From Microvirga arabica (lineage in GTDB: Bacteria > Pseudomonadota > Alphaproteobacteria > Rhizobiales > Beijerinckiaceae), in contig NZ_JAFBID010000046.1 of NCBI RefSeq assembly GCF_016811235.1, positions 1 to 48,118 on the forward strand: a DNA stretch of 48,118 nt. Reading direction: 5' to 3'. Each line of letters begins with the position of its first letter. Within the stretch, counting starts at the first letter, position 1. A model generated the notes under the pieces. That model had not been told where the DNA came from. It worked only from the letters and a program-made list of their open reading frames with translations, and ran no database searches. Of this stretch, positions 33,115 to 41,633 are shown piece after piece. A program made the translations under genes and the position numbers.

Positions 33115-35015
33115 TCCAGCGGATGCGGCTCGGCATTGGTGGGCGCCTCATCATCGCCTTTCTCGGAGTGGGCGGGCTCGCCGTCGGCGCATGCATCGTG
33201 GGCTGGCTGTCCTATGCCCGCCTCAGTGAGGAGCTGAATTCCGTCGCGACAGCCCATCTCCCGGCCCTCGCGTTTTCTGCCCGCCTCGCGGAGGCAGGCG
33301 CGAACGTGATCGCCAGCACGCCCGATCTTGCAGTCGCGGAGCGTCGCGAAGCCTATGACCGCATTCGCCAAATGCTTGTCGAGCGTCTATCCGTGCTTCG
33401 GTCCGTCCTCAATGAGCGCAACACCAAGCATTCGCTCGCGCCTGAGCTTCTCGTGGTGACAGACGGCATTGAAGCCAATCTCAAGGCTATCGACCGGGTC
33501 GCCGACCGGCGCTTTCCCTTGAACGAGAGCGCGCGCGAGATCGGCGAGGAGCTGCGATGGCTGCAGGCCGATCTGATCGAGGAGATCGAGCCGCTTATCG
33601 ACGACGCTCGCTTCAATATGGCGTCGGCCATCGGAAGGGTCGCGCCTGGCGATGCGGCCGAGGCTGGACGCAAGACTCTGCTGGAGGAGAGCCACAAGAG
33701 TGAATCCCTCCTGACCATCAATGCTCATGCCAACCTGATCGTGGGGCTGCTGGGCCGGCTTGGAACCGTGCCGACGGTCGAGGACCTTCAGGAGACAAGT
33801 AACTTCCTCGGCGAGATGACGGATCAGCTCGATCTGGAAACCAAGGCTCTCGCCAGCTGGACGGACACGATCACCATCAGCCAGATGACAGCTCGCCTCC
33901 TGGCAGTCTCCGATCCGGAATCCGGGCTGGTGGCCGTGAAGCGGGCCGAACTTGAGGCCATCGCCGACGCGCAGACGCTTCTCGCCGAGAACCGGCGCCT
34001 CGTCACCCGGCTCGGCATGCTCGTGTCGCAGGAGGTCAGCCGCACGGAAGCGATCGCGCGCAGGGCAGCGGAACGCTCCGCCGACGCCATCGTGATCGGG
34101 CGCAATCTCCTCCTGGCGATCGCCGTCGCCTCACTCGCCATCACGATCGCGATCGGCTGGTTCTATGTCCGAAGGAGCCTCGTCGTGCGTCTCCAAGCGC
34201 TGACTCTGGCGGCGACGACCATTGCGAGCGGCCCGACGATGCCGGTCCTGCCGCCTCCCACCGACGATGAACTCGGCGATCTCGCCAAGGCGCTTGCCGT
34301 CTTCAGGCAGACGCGGGACGACCTGGTCCAGGCCGCCAAGCTCGCGGCGCTCGGCCAGATGGCTGCGGGCCTCAGCCATGAGCTCAACCAGCCTCTCGCG
34401 GCCATCCGCTCGCACGCCTACAACGGCGCCGTGCTGATCCAGCGTGGGCGTCCAGAGGAAGCAACGGCCAGCTTTGATCGGATCCAGGGGCTGACGGCCC
34501 GGATGGCGGAGCTGATCAAGCATCTCAAGCGCTTCGCCCGCCGCCCGGCCGCGGCGCTCGAAGCAGTCGATCTCCGCGCCGTCGTCGAGGGCGCCCTGAG
34601 CCTGTTCGAGCAGCGCATCGACGAGGAGAGAGTCGCGGTGCGGATGAGCTTTCCGGACCCCGCCCTGACAGTTCTGGCCGAGGAGGTCAGGCTTGAGCAG
34701 GTGATTGTCAATCTGCTCTCGAATGCGCTCGACGTGATCGAGGAGCAGACGGAACGGCGCATCGACATCAGCGCCGAAGCCAGTGGAGACCGCGTCCGCT
34801 TAGCCGTGACCGACAACGGCTCGGGTATCGCGGAGCAGCACTGCAAAGCTATCTTCGACCCGTTCTTCACCACTAAGCCGGCCGGCCTGGGGCTCGGACT
34901 CGGCCTATCGATGTCGTACAACATCGTGAAGGATTTCGGAGGAGACTTGATCTTGGCAACGACAGGACCAACGGGAACGACCTTCGTAATCGATCTGGTG
35001 GCGAGCAAGCCATGA
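33111..35015 (+). CDS. Sensor histidine kinase, PgtB/DctB-like
   Basis: A 634-residue membrane histidine kinase. One span lies near residues 9-31 and a second near 330-350, enclosing a helical periplasmic domain of about 300 residues, followed by a HAMP-like linker. The H-box is GLSHELNQPLAAI with phospho-acceptor His423. The ATPase domain shows the N-box NLLSNALDVI, DNGSGI, and the FFTTKPAGLGLGLGLS F- and G2-boxes. It should autophosphorylate when the periplasmic sensor reports ligand and pass phosphate to the response regulator encoded next (four-base overlap). The absence of a PAS domain and the domain order fit PgtB and DctB. Confidence 0.92.
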   Translation: MIQRMRLGIGGRLIIAFLGVGGLAVGACIVGWLSYARLSEELNSVATAHLPALAFSARLAEAGANVIASTPDLAVAERREAYDRIRQMLVERLSVLRSVLNERNTKHSLAPELLVVTDGIEANLKAIDRVADRRFPLNESAREIGEELRWLQADLIEEIEPLIDDARFNMASAIGRVAPGDAAEAGRKTLLEESHKSESLLTINAHANLIVGLLGRLGTVPTVEDLQETSNFLGEMTDQLDLETKALASWTDTITISQMTARLLAVSDPESGLVAVKRAELEAIADAQTLLAENRRLVTRLGMLVSQEVSRTEAIARRAAERSADAIVIGRNLLLAIAVASLAITIAIGWFYVRRSLVVRLQALTLAATTIASGPTMPVLPPPTDDELGDLAKALAVFRQTRDDLVQAAKLAALGQMAAGLSHELNQPLAAIRSHAYNGAVLIQRGRPEEATASFDRIQGLTARMAELIKHLKRFARRPAAALEAVDLRAVVEGALSLFEQRIDEERVAVRMSFPDPALTVLAEEVRLEQVIVNLLSNALDVIEEQTERRIDISAEASGDRVRLAVTDNGSGIAEQHCKAIFDPFFTTKPAGLGLGLGLSMSYNIVKDFGGDLILATTGPTGTTFVIDLVASKP

Positions 35016-36361
35016 GCGCGGAACCGAAGATTGTCCTGGTGGACGACGATCAGGAGGTGCTCGCAGCCTACCGGCAGACGCTGGAGCTCGCTGACTTCGA
35101 TGTCGCTGCGGTTGGCTCCGCCAAGGCCGGGCTCGACATCCTGTCGCACGATCGTCCAGCCATCGTCGTAAGCGACGTCCGGATGCCCGGACTCGACGGC
35201 TTCGGCCTCCTCGACGCCGTTCGCGCGATCGATCCCGAAATCCCGGTCGTCCTCGTGACCGGCCATGGCGACGTGCCGATGGCTATCAAGGCTGTGCGGG
35301 CGGGCGCCTGGGATTTCATCGAGAAACCGGCCGATCCCGTGAGGTTCGTCGAGACGGTCAGGCGCGCCTTCGCGCACCGCAGCCTCATCCTTGAGAACCG
35401 GGCGCTCCGGGCAGGGGCTGCCGATCAGGATTCCATCGCCAGTCGGCTCGTTGGCCGCTCCGCCGCCATCGAGCGACTGAAGCGCATCCTTCGGACCCTC
35501 GCAGACGCCGAGGCCGACGTGCTCCTCCTCGGAGAGACAGGCACGGGCAAGGAGGTCGCCGCCCGCGCCCTCCACGATTTTGGACGCCGGCGGAAGGGAC
35601 GGTTCGTGGCGGTCAATTGCGGCGCGGTGCCGGAGACCATGCTCGAGAGCGAGCTCTTCGGTCACGAACCCGGTGCCTTCACCGGAGCCCGTGAGCGGCG
35701 GATCGGCAAGATCGAGCATGCGAGCGGTGGCACGCTCTTTCTCGACGAGATCGAGTCCATGCCCATGACAGCGCAGATCCGTCTGCTGCGGGTGCTTCAG
35801 GAGCGAACCATCGAGCGCCTCGGGTCAAACAAGGAGATCCCTGTCGACATCCGCGTCATCGCCGCTACCAAAGCGGATCTCACCGAACTGGCGGGCAAAG
35901 GCGCATTCCGCGAGGACCTGGTCTATCGCTTGAACGTCGTCACAGTTCGCCTCCCGCCGCTCCGCGAGCGGCGGGAGGATGTGCCCGTGCTCTTCAGTCA
36001 TTTCCTCCATCTCGCGGCCGCCCGGCAGGCGAGGGCGGCGCCGTCGCTCGAACCATCTTTCCTCGAAAGGCTGCAGCAGCAGGAATGGCCCGGAAACGTG
36101 CGCGAGCTGCGCAACGCGGCCGAGCGACATCTCCTCGGCCTCGACGAGGACGAGCCACCTCAGGCGGAGCCAAGCATTCGTGGTGCGCTGACCCTCGAGC
36201 AGCAGATGGAGATTGCTGAGCGCCGCGTTATTGAGGAGACCCTCGTCCGTTTCGGCTGGCGCATCGGCGCCACTGCGGAGGCGCTCGGGATCACCCGCAA
36301 GACCCTCTACCTCAAAATGAAGAAGTACGATCTCGGCCGGGCTGGAGAGATCGGGGCATGA
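35012..36361 (+). CDS. Sigma-54-dependent response regulator, PgtA/DctD-like
   Basis: A 449-residue NtrC-family activator. The receiver domain has the DDD acidic pocket at residues 11-13, phospho-acceptor Asp55 (VVSDVRMPG) and Lys105 (FIEKP). The AAA+ domain has Walker A GETGTGKE near residue 174, the sigma-54-contacting GAFTGA loop near 220, and Walker B GGTLFLDEIE. A Fis-type helix-turn-helix ends the protein (GATAEALGITRKTLYLKM). It should activate the perfect -24/-12 promoter that follows 120 bases downstream. With the overlapping kinase and sensor genes it completes the regulatory trio. Confidence 0.95.
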   Translation: MSAEPKIVLVDDDQEVLAAYRQTLELADFDVAAVGSAKAGLDILSHDRPAIVVSDVRMPGLDGFGLLDAVRAIDPEIPVVLVTGHGDVPMAIKAVRAGAWDFIEKPADPVRFVETVRRAFAHRSLILENRALRAGAADQDSIASRLVGRSAAIERLKRILRTLADAEADVLLLGETGTGKEVAARALHDFGRRRKGRFVAVNCGAVPETMLESELFGHEPGAFTGARERRIGKIEHASGGTLFLDEIESMPMTAQIRLLRVLQERTIERLGSNKEIPVDIRVIAATKADLTELAGKGAFREDLVYRLNVVTVRLPPLRERREDVPVLFSHFLHLAAARQARAAPSLEPSFLERLQQQEWPGNVRELRNAAERHLLGLDEDEPPQAEPSIRGALTLEQQMEIAERRVIEETLVRFGWRIGATAEALGITRKTLYLKMKKYDLGRAGEIGA

Positions 36362-36385
36362 TGTTACGCATCTGACCCAAGCGAA

Positions 36386-36410
36386 GGGGGAAGGTTACCA
36401 TCCTTTCCCC
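36386..36410. promoter_or_regulatory. Inverted repeat after the response regulator gene
   Basis: GGGGGAAGG-TTACCAT-CCTTTCCCC, nine-base arms with one mismatch, 25 bases after the response regulator stop and about 75 bases upstream of the sigma-54 promoter. It may be a terminator for the regulatory genes or an enhancer-type site for the activator; lack of a T-run slightly favours the second. Confidence 0.4.
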
Positions 36411-36446
36411 TCATCGCGATCCCATCGAGGATTTCGCCTGGAAATG

Positions 36447-36471
36447 CCGCTTTGAAACAATCGCGAAGCGG
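36447..36471. promoter_or_regulatory. Candidate activator-binding dyad upstream of the sigma-54 promoter
   Basis: CCGCTT / AAGCGG with a 13-base spacer, ending 13 bases before the -24 element. A dyad in this region is expected for an NtrC-type activator, although enhancer sites usually lie somewhat further upstream. The spacing is suggestive only. Confidence 0.35.
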
Positions 36472-36483
36472 TACGGCTCAGTT

Positions 36484-36499
36484 TGGCACGAATATTGCA
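36484..36499 (+). promoter_or_regulatory. Sigma-54 (-24/-12) promoter
   Basis: TGGCACG-AATA-TTGCA matches the RpoN consensus (TGGCACG-N4-TTGCW) at every fixed position, with the required GG-to-GC spacing. Transcription would start near 36510, about 54 bases before the binding-protein ATG. The gene just upstream encodes an activator with the GAFTGA loop, so promoter and activator fit together. Confidence 0.9.
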
Positions 36500-36563
36500 T
36501 TGAGATCGTCGGACGCCCTTGAGGCGAACCCAAGCTTATAAAACATTATGTTGGAGGAAACTG

Positions 36564-37886
36564 ATGCTTCGCCATTCCGTCGCCGCGGCGGCATTGATCG
36601 GCACCGCCCTGTTCACGGGCGCTGCCTTCGCCCAGTCCGGCAAGGTCACTGTCGTGACCTCGTTTTCCAAGGATGTGACCGATCCGTTCAAGCAGGCCTT
36701 CGAGAAAGCCAATCCCGGTTTGACCCTCGATGTGCAGAACCGGAATACCAATGCGGGCGTCAAGTTCGTCGAGGAAACAAAGGCCAACAACCAGGTCGAC
36801 GTTTTCTGGGCCTCTGCTCCGGACGCGTTCGAGGTGCTCAAAGGCAAGGGATTGCTCCAGAAGTACAAGCCGAAGGCCGAAGGCATTCCGGAGAAGATCG
36901 GCTCCTATCCGATCAACGATCCCGAGAACTTCTATTCCGGCTTCGCAGCATCGGGCTACGGCATCATGTGGAACGACCGCTACGCCAAGGCGAACAAGCT
37001 GCCTGAACCCAAGGATTGGCAGGATCTCGCCAAGCCTGTCTATTTCGATCACGTTGCCATGGCGGCACCGTCGCGCTCGGGCACGACCCACCTCACCATC
37101 GAGACGGTTCTCCAGGGTGAGGGCTGGGATCAGGGCTGGCGCACGCTCAAGGAAATGTCCGGAAACTTCCGCCAGATCACGGAGCGGTCCTTCGGTGTGC
37201 CTGAAGCTGTCAATTCCGGGCAGGTCGGTTTTGGTATCGTGATCGACTTCTTCGCCTTCTCGTCGCAGGCCTCCGGCTTCCCCGTGAAGTTCGTGTACCC
37301 AACCGTCACGACCATCGTGCCGGCGAATGTGGCCGTAATCGCCAATGCTCCCAACAAAGCCGGAGCCGAGGCCTTCCTCGATTATCTCGTTTCTCCCGCC
37401 GGTCAGGAGGTTCTGCTCGAGCCGAGCATCCGCCGCCTACCCGTCAACCCGGCAGTCTATGCCAAGGCACCGGCCGAGTATCCGAACCCCTTCAAGGATT
37501 CGTCTCTCGGAGCGCGAGTGAAGTTCGACGTGAACGTGTCGGAGAAGCGCACGAATGCCGTCGATGTCCTCTACGACCAGACCGTGACGTTCCAGCTTGA
37601 AACCCTCAAGGCGGCCACCAAGGCCATCCATGACGCCGAGGCTGCGATTGCCAAGAAGGACAACGCTGATGCCAAGGCCCTGGTGAAGGAGGCGCGCGAC
37701 CTCGTTGCTGCAATGCCGGTCAACGAGCAGCAGGCATCATCTCCTGAAATCGCCGGCGCCTTCACGGGCGGCAAGGAGAAGGGTGCGCGTCAGGCCGAGC
37801 TCGAGCAGCAATGGGCGGCCTTCGCCAAGGAGCGCTACCAGCAGGCACAGGCCAAAGCCGAGCAGGCCCTGAAGCTCGCACGCTGA
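36564..37886 (+). CDS. ABC transporter substrate-binding protein (Fe3+/phosphonate/phosphoglycerate-type fold)
   Basis: A 440-residue periplasmic binding protein. The ATG at 36564 follows TTGGAGGAAACTG and opens a Sec signal peptide (MLRHSVAAAALIGTALFTG, cleaved near AFAQ-SGK). The fold is the class II extracellular solute-binding type used for ferric iron, 2-aminoethylphosphonate and phosphoglycerate sensing. It is a paralogue of the sensor protein at 31747: FWASAPDAFEVLK, SYPINDPE, APSRSGTTHL, TERSFGV and VIDFFA are shared. It has the same long helical C-terminal tail rich in Ala, Lys and Glu. Duplicated binding proteins in one locus suggest that inducer and transported substrate are the same or close. 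Confidence 0.9.
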   Translation: MLRHSVAAAALIGTALFTGAAFAQSGKVTVVTSFSKDVTDPFKQAFEKANPGLTLDVQNRNTNAGVKFVEETKANNQVDVFWASAPDAFEVLKGKGLLQKYKPKAEGIPEKIGSYPINDPENFYSGFAASGYGIMWNDRYAKANKLPEPKDWQDLAKPVYFDHVAMAAPSRSGTTHLTIETVLQGEGWDQGWRTLKEMSGNFRQITERSFGVPEAVNSGQVGFGIVIDFFAFSSQASGFPVKFVYPTVTTIVPANVAVIANAPNKAGAEAFLDYLVSPAGQEVLLEPSIRRLPVNPAVYAKAPAEYPNPFKDSSLGARVKFDVNVSEKRTNAVDVLYDQTVTFQLETLKAATKAIHDAEAAIAKKDNADAKALVKEARDLVAAMPVNEQQASSPEIAGAFTGGKEKGARQAELEQQWAAFAKERYQQAQAKAEQALKLAR

Positions 37887-37895
37887 TCGTCAGGT

Positions 37896-37923
37896 CGGGC
37901 GGCTCGCATCGGTGAGCCGCCCG
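37896..37923 (+). terminator. Hairpin between binding-protein and permease genes
   Basis: Perfect 10-bp stem CGGGCGGCTC / GAGCCGCCCG with an eight-base loop, nine bases after the binding-protein stop and 34 bases before the permease start. No T-run. It probably protects the upstream message or partly attenuates, as in the peptide ABC operon of this window. Confidence 0.6.
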
Positions 37924-37957
37924 TACAGGCCCATTTTCGGATCTTAGGAGAGCGTCC

Positions 37958-39700
37958 ATGGCTGGCGCCACGACCGCTGGACGAACGCACGCGCCGTCCG
38001 CATCCTCGAAGTATTTCAAAAAATTATCGGCAAAACCGGGGCAAATCGCCCTGGCGCTCGGGATTGCCGTCTTCCTCATCCTTTTTCTCGTTGTTCCCGT
38101 CGGAACAGTGATTTACGTCGCCTTCACGGAGAAGGGGACGGGCGAGTTCACTCTCGTCAACTTCCTCGATTTCGCTCAGACGGACCTGTTCATCCGTTCA
38201 TTCTGGAACTCGTTCTACGTGTCTGCGATGTCGGTTGTCGTCGCGTCCGTTTTCGCGCTTCCACTTGCTTACATCACCACGCGGTTCGAGTTCCGTGGTG
38301 CCATGCTGATTCAGACCCTGGGATTCCTGCCGCTGATCATGCCGCCTTTCGTGGGCGCCGTCGCGATGCTGCTGCTGTTTGGCCGAAACGGCACGGTAAA
38401 CCTGTTTCTTGACGACTGGTTCGGATTCAAAATTCCCTTCATGGAGGGACTGAACGGCGTCATCTTCGTCCAGGCCGTACACTATTTCCCTTTCATCCTG
38501 ATCAATCTTTCGGCGGCCCTGCGCAATATTGACCGGGCCATGGAAGAGGCCGCGCAGAATCTCGGCAGCTCGGGGTTCCGTCTGTTTCGTCGCATCGTCT
38601 TTCCGCTCGCCATGCCGGGCTACATCGCTGGCGCATCGCTTGTCTTCGTCAAGGTCTTCGACGATCTCGCGACGCCGCTGCTCCTGAACGTCAAGGACAT
38701 GCTGGCGCCTCAGGCCTATCTGCGCGTCACATCCATCGGCATCGCCGACCCTATGGGCTATGTGATCTCGGTTGTGCTGATCTGCATGTCGATCCTCGCC
38801 ATGTGGATCTCGGCGCAGGCCATGCGCGGCAAGGATTATGCTACCGTGCAACGAGGTGGTGGCGGACTGGCGAAGCGCCAGATGCGCCCATGGGAAAGCG
38901 CCATCGCGTATGGGGCTGTTCTGCTCATCCTGCTCCTTGTCTTGGCTCCCCATATCGGGTTGCTGCTGCTCTCCTTCGCCACAATCTGGTCCTTCAGTCC
39001 GCTGCCGGATGCTTACACGCTGGCCCATTACAGCCGCGTGTTCGGCGAAAGCTTCGTGTACGTCAAGAACACCATGGTGTATGCCTCCATCGCGGGAGTG
39101 ATCGACGTCGTCCTCGGCACGGCCATTGCCTATCTCGTGCTGAGGACAAAGCTGATCGGACGCGAATGGCTTGACTGGGCCGCGACGGCAGCCTTGGCCA
39201 TTCCAGGTGTCGTGCTCGGTATCGGCTATCTTCGCACATTCTATGGCGTGCAACTCCCTGACGGCACTCCGCTTGCGGCCCTGTGGATCATGATCGTGCT
39301 GGCGCTGGCGATCAGGCGCCTTCCTTACGCGCTGCGCGCCTGCTACGCGGCTCTGCAGCAGATCTCGGTCTCGCTTGAGGAGGCGGCTGAGAACCTCGGC
39401 GCCACAAAGGTGCGTACGGTTCGCCGCATTATGCTGCCGCTGATGGCAGGCGGCATCCTGGCAGGCTTCGTTACGAGCTTTGCCACCGCTGCCGTGGAGC
39501 TCTCGGCGACGCTGATGCTCGTTCAATCGAACGCGGATGCGCCGCTCGCCTACGGCCTCTACGTCTTCATGCAATCACCGGCCGGGCGCGGTCCCGGAGC
39601 TGCGTTGGGGGTTATCGCCGTGTTGCTAGTCGCCCTGTGCACCTTCGCGTCCCATTTGATCATCGAGAAAAGCCAGAAGGCCAAAGCGGCCGGACACTAA
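37958..39700 (+). CDS. Two-domain ABC transporter permease (FbpB/PhnU-V type)
   Basis: A 580-residue inner-membrane permease with about twelve spans in two homologous halves. Each half carries an EAA loop: EEAAQNLGSSGFRLFRRI near residue 195 and EEAAENLGATKVRTVRRI near residue 475. This fused arrangement is the rule for FbpB-type iron and some phosphonate or phosphate-ester importers. TAGGAGAG precedes the ATG. The N-terminal 25 residues are polar and Ser/Ala-rich before the first span. It forms the channel used by the ATPase encoded 29 bases downstream. Confidence 0.93.
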   Translation: MAGATTAGRTHAPSASSKYFKKLSAKPGQIALALGIAVFLILFLVVPVGTVIYVAFTEKGTGEFTLVNFLDFAQTDLFIRSFWNSFYVSAMSVVVASVFALPLAYITTRFEFRGAMLIQTLGFLPLIMPPFVGAVAMLLLFGRNGTVNLFLDDWFGFKIPFMEGLNGVIFVQAVHYFPFILINLSAALRNIDRAMEEAAQNLGSSGFRLFRRIVFPLAMPGYIAGASLVFVKVFDDLATPLLLNVKDMLAPQAYLRVTSIGIADPMGYVISVVLICMSILAMWISAQAMRGKDYATVQRGGGGLAKRQMRPWESAIAYGAVLLILLLVLAPHIGLLLLSFATIWSFSPLPDAYTLAHYSRVFGESFVYVKNTMVYASIAGVIDVVLGTAIAYLVLRTKLIGREWLDWAATAALAIPGVVLGIGYLRTFYGVQLPDGTPLAALWIMIVLALAIRRLPYALRACYAALQQISVSLEEAAENLGATKVRTVRRIMLPLMAGGILAGFVTSFATAAVELSATLMLVQSNADAPLAYGLYVFMQSPAGRGPGAALGVIAVLLVALCTFASHLIIEKSQKAKAAGH

Positions 39701-39729
39701 CCGCGTCCGGACCTGAGGAAACGACACCC

Positions 39730-40827
39730 ATGAACCAGCCTTTCCCCATCTCCGCGCTTGGCATTAATGCCGTCGATGTTGATATTCGCAATGTCGATCT
39801 GTCATACGGTGCCAATCATGTCCTTAAAGGGATCAACCTGCATATCCGGCCGGGCGAGTTCTTCGCCTTTCTTGGCCCATCCGGCTGCGGAAAGACGACG
39901 CTGCTGCGTCTCATCGCTGGATTCAACCAGGCCGACGGCGGCGAGGTCCTGGTTGGCGGCCGGGATGTGTCACAACTTCCGCCCTGGAAGCGCGACGTCG
40001 GCATGGTTTTTCAATCCTATGCCCTTTGGCCTCACATGACCGTCAGGCGCAATGTCGCATTCGGGCTTGAGGAGCGGAAGGTTCCAAAGGCTGAGATCGA
40101 CAAGCGCGTCGCGGCTGCTCTTGAGCTCGTCGGGCTCGCGCACCTCGCCGACCGGCGTCCCTCTCAGCTTTCCGGCGGTCAGCAGCAGCGGGTCGCGGTT
40201 GCCCGGACGATTGCCATTGAACCAAAAGTTCTCCTCCTTGATGAACCTCTGTCCAACTTGGACGCGAAGATGCGCGTTCAGGTGCGGCGCGAGCTGCGCG
40301 ATCTTCAGCAGCGGCTCGGGTTGACGACGATCTTCGTTACCCACGACCAGGAGGAGGCCAACACAATCTGCGATCGGATCGCAGTCATGAACGACGGTAT
40401 TGTGCAGCAGGTCGGCACGCCAATGGAGCTTTATGAGAAGCCCGCCAATCTGTTCGTGGCAAACTTCCTCGGCACGGCCAATATTCTTCCCGGTCGCGTG
40501 ATCCGCGAGGGAGGCGAGCGCTTCTTCGACATTGAGGGAGGGGTTCGCCTGCCGATTCCAGCCCATGTCGTTGTGCCGGAGGGGGCAAAGCTCGTCTTCC
40601 GTCCGCAGCACGCGTCGTTGGGCAAGAATGGGACGAGAGATGTATCGCTGCCTGGAACCGTCGTGCATAGCGAGTTTCTCGGCTCCACTTTGCGCTATGG
40701 GGTCAGGATCGGGACTGCGGAGATCTCCATCGACACGCCGTTCCATTCAGGAGAGACTCTGTACGAGCCGGGTTCCCCAGTGGAGATCGGCCTCTCGTTG
40801 CGCTCGGCCCTCTGGCTCGCTTCCTGA
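39730..40827 (+). CDS. ABC transporter ATP-binding protein with TOBE domain
   Basis: A 365-residue ATPase. Walker A is GPSGCGKTT, the Q-loop VFQSYALWPH, the signature LSGGQQQRVAVART, Walker B VLLLDEPLSNLDA, and the switch His in FVTHDQEEA. After about residue 240 a TOBE_2 domain follows, as in FbpC, PotA and PhnT. A GAGGAAACG ribosome site sets the ATG at 39730; a longer upstream frame overlaps the permease and is rejected. It energises uptake through the two-domain permease. Confidence 0.95.
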   Translation: MNQPFPISALGINAVDVDIRNVDLSYGANHVLKGINLHIRPGEFFAFLGPSGCGKTTLLRLIAGFNQADGGEVLVGGRDVSQLPPWKRDVGMVFQSYALWPHMTVRRNVAFGLEERKVPKAEIDKRVAAALELVGLAHLADRRPSQLSGGQQQRVAVARTIAIEPKVLLLDEPLSNLDAKMRVQVRRELRDLQQRLGLTTIFVTHDQEEANTICDRIAVMNDGIVQQVGTPMELYEKPANLFVANFLGTANILPGRVIREGGERFFDIEGGVRLPIPAHVVVPEGAKLVFRPQHASLGKNGTRDVSLPGTVVHSEFLGSTLRYGVRIGTAEISIDTPFHSGETLYEPGSPVEIGLSLRSALWLAS

Positions 40828-40857
40828 GGCAGCGTAAGCCACGTGACATAAAGGACC

Positions 40858-40884
40858 GGCGGAAGGGAGGGGGCTTCCTCCGCC
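40858..40884 (+). terminator. Imperfect hairpin between ABC ATPase and phosphatase genes
   Basis: GGCGGA...TCCGCC outer arms with an inner GGAAG/CTTCC alternative pairing, in the 93-base gap before the HAD phosphatase gene. It could be a partial terminator, reducing read-through from the transporter into the phosphatase genes. There is no T-run. Confidence 0.35.
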
Positions 40885-40920
40885 ATAGCATCTAGCTCCG
40901 TAAACGATCGTAACAATCCC

Positions 40921-41589
40921 ATGTCCCAGCTGAAAGCCATTATCTTCGATTTGGATGGAACCCTCGTTGACAGCGCGCGGGATCTCCAGGACGCGACGAA
41001 CACTCTTTTGGCAGAAGAAGGCCTTCGGCAGATCGGCCTTGACGAAGTCAAGTCAATGATCGGCGATGGGGCCGCCAAGCTCGTGGAGCGTGCCACCTCT
41101 GCGGCGGGAGGAGATCTGATGCGCTTGCCGGAATTCGTCGCCCGTTTCCTCAAGATCTATGAAGCCAATGCGTCTTGCCACACCGAAGCCTATCCGGGTG
41201 TCGTGGATACTCTGGCAGGCCTTCGACGTTTGGAGCTTCCCTTAGCTGTCGTCACCAACAAACCCTATGCAGCGACAATGGACATCCTGGAGGCCCTCGA
41301 CCTGAGTGCCTACTTCAACGCCGTTGTGGGAGGAGATACGCTTCCCGAGCGCAAACCGCATCCAGCCCCGATCCTGATGGCGCTGGAACGCTTGGGCGTG
41401 ACACCCAAGGCAGCGCTCATGGTCGGCGACAATTACCACGATGTGCAGGCGGCCCGCGCGGCGGGCGTTCGCGCTTTTGCTGTCACCTATGGGTATAGCC
41501 ACAAGCCTCACGCGGAACTCGGCGCCGACCATCTCCTGGAGAAGATGGCAGATCTACTGCCTATCATCGAGAGCGGCTTTGCTACGTAA
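40921..41589 (+). CDS. gph: HAD phosphatase, phosphoglycolate-phosphatase-like
   Basis: A 222-residue HAD-superfamily hydrolase, the normal length for Gph. The nucleophile motif is FDLDGTLVDS (Asp at residues 10 and 12), motif II is VVTNK, motif III Lys lies in ERKPHPAP, and motif IV is MVGDNYHD. A helical cap is inserted after motif I. Gph hydrolyses 2-phosphoglycolate to glycolate; related members act on other small phosphomonoesters, and HAD specificity is hard to read from sequence. Its position after an ABC importer under PgtA-like control suggests it dephosphorylates the imported compound. Confidence 0.82.
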   Translation: MSQLKAIIFDLDGTLVDSARDLQDATNTLLAEEGLRQIGLDEVKSMIGDGAAKLVERATSAAGGDLMRLPEFVARFLKIYEANASCHTEAYPGVVDTLAGLRRLELPLAVVTNKPYAATMDILEALDLSAYFNAVVGGDTLPERKPHPAPILMALERLGVTPKAALMVGDNYHDVQAARAAGVRAFAVTYGYSHKPHAELGADHLLEKMADLLPIIESGFAT

Positions 41590-41633
41590 CAATCCTGAAC
41601 TAGCCCGCAATTCTATTTCTGGACACCTGACCG

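Noticed and set aside
34418..35719. 433-codon minus-strand frame across the kinase-regulator junction
   Set aside because: It is antisense to intact kinase and response regulator motifs and has no ribosome site or recognisable fold.
35950..35978. Perfect 12-bp inverted repeat CCTCCCGCCGCT / AGCGGCGGGAGG
   Set aside because: It lies inside the response regulator gene and encodes the conserved RLPPLRERRED motif of NtrC-type AAA+ domains; Arg/Pro codons in GC-rich DNA explain the symmetry.
38198..39574. 458-codon open frame on the minus strand opposite the two-domain permease
   Set aside because: The plus strand has clear permease motifs; the antisense frame is rich in Arg, Gln and His with no domain, typical of GC-rich shadow frames.
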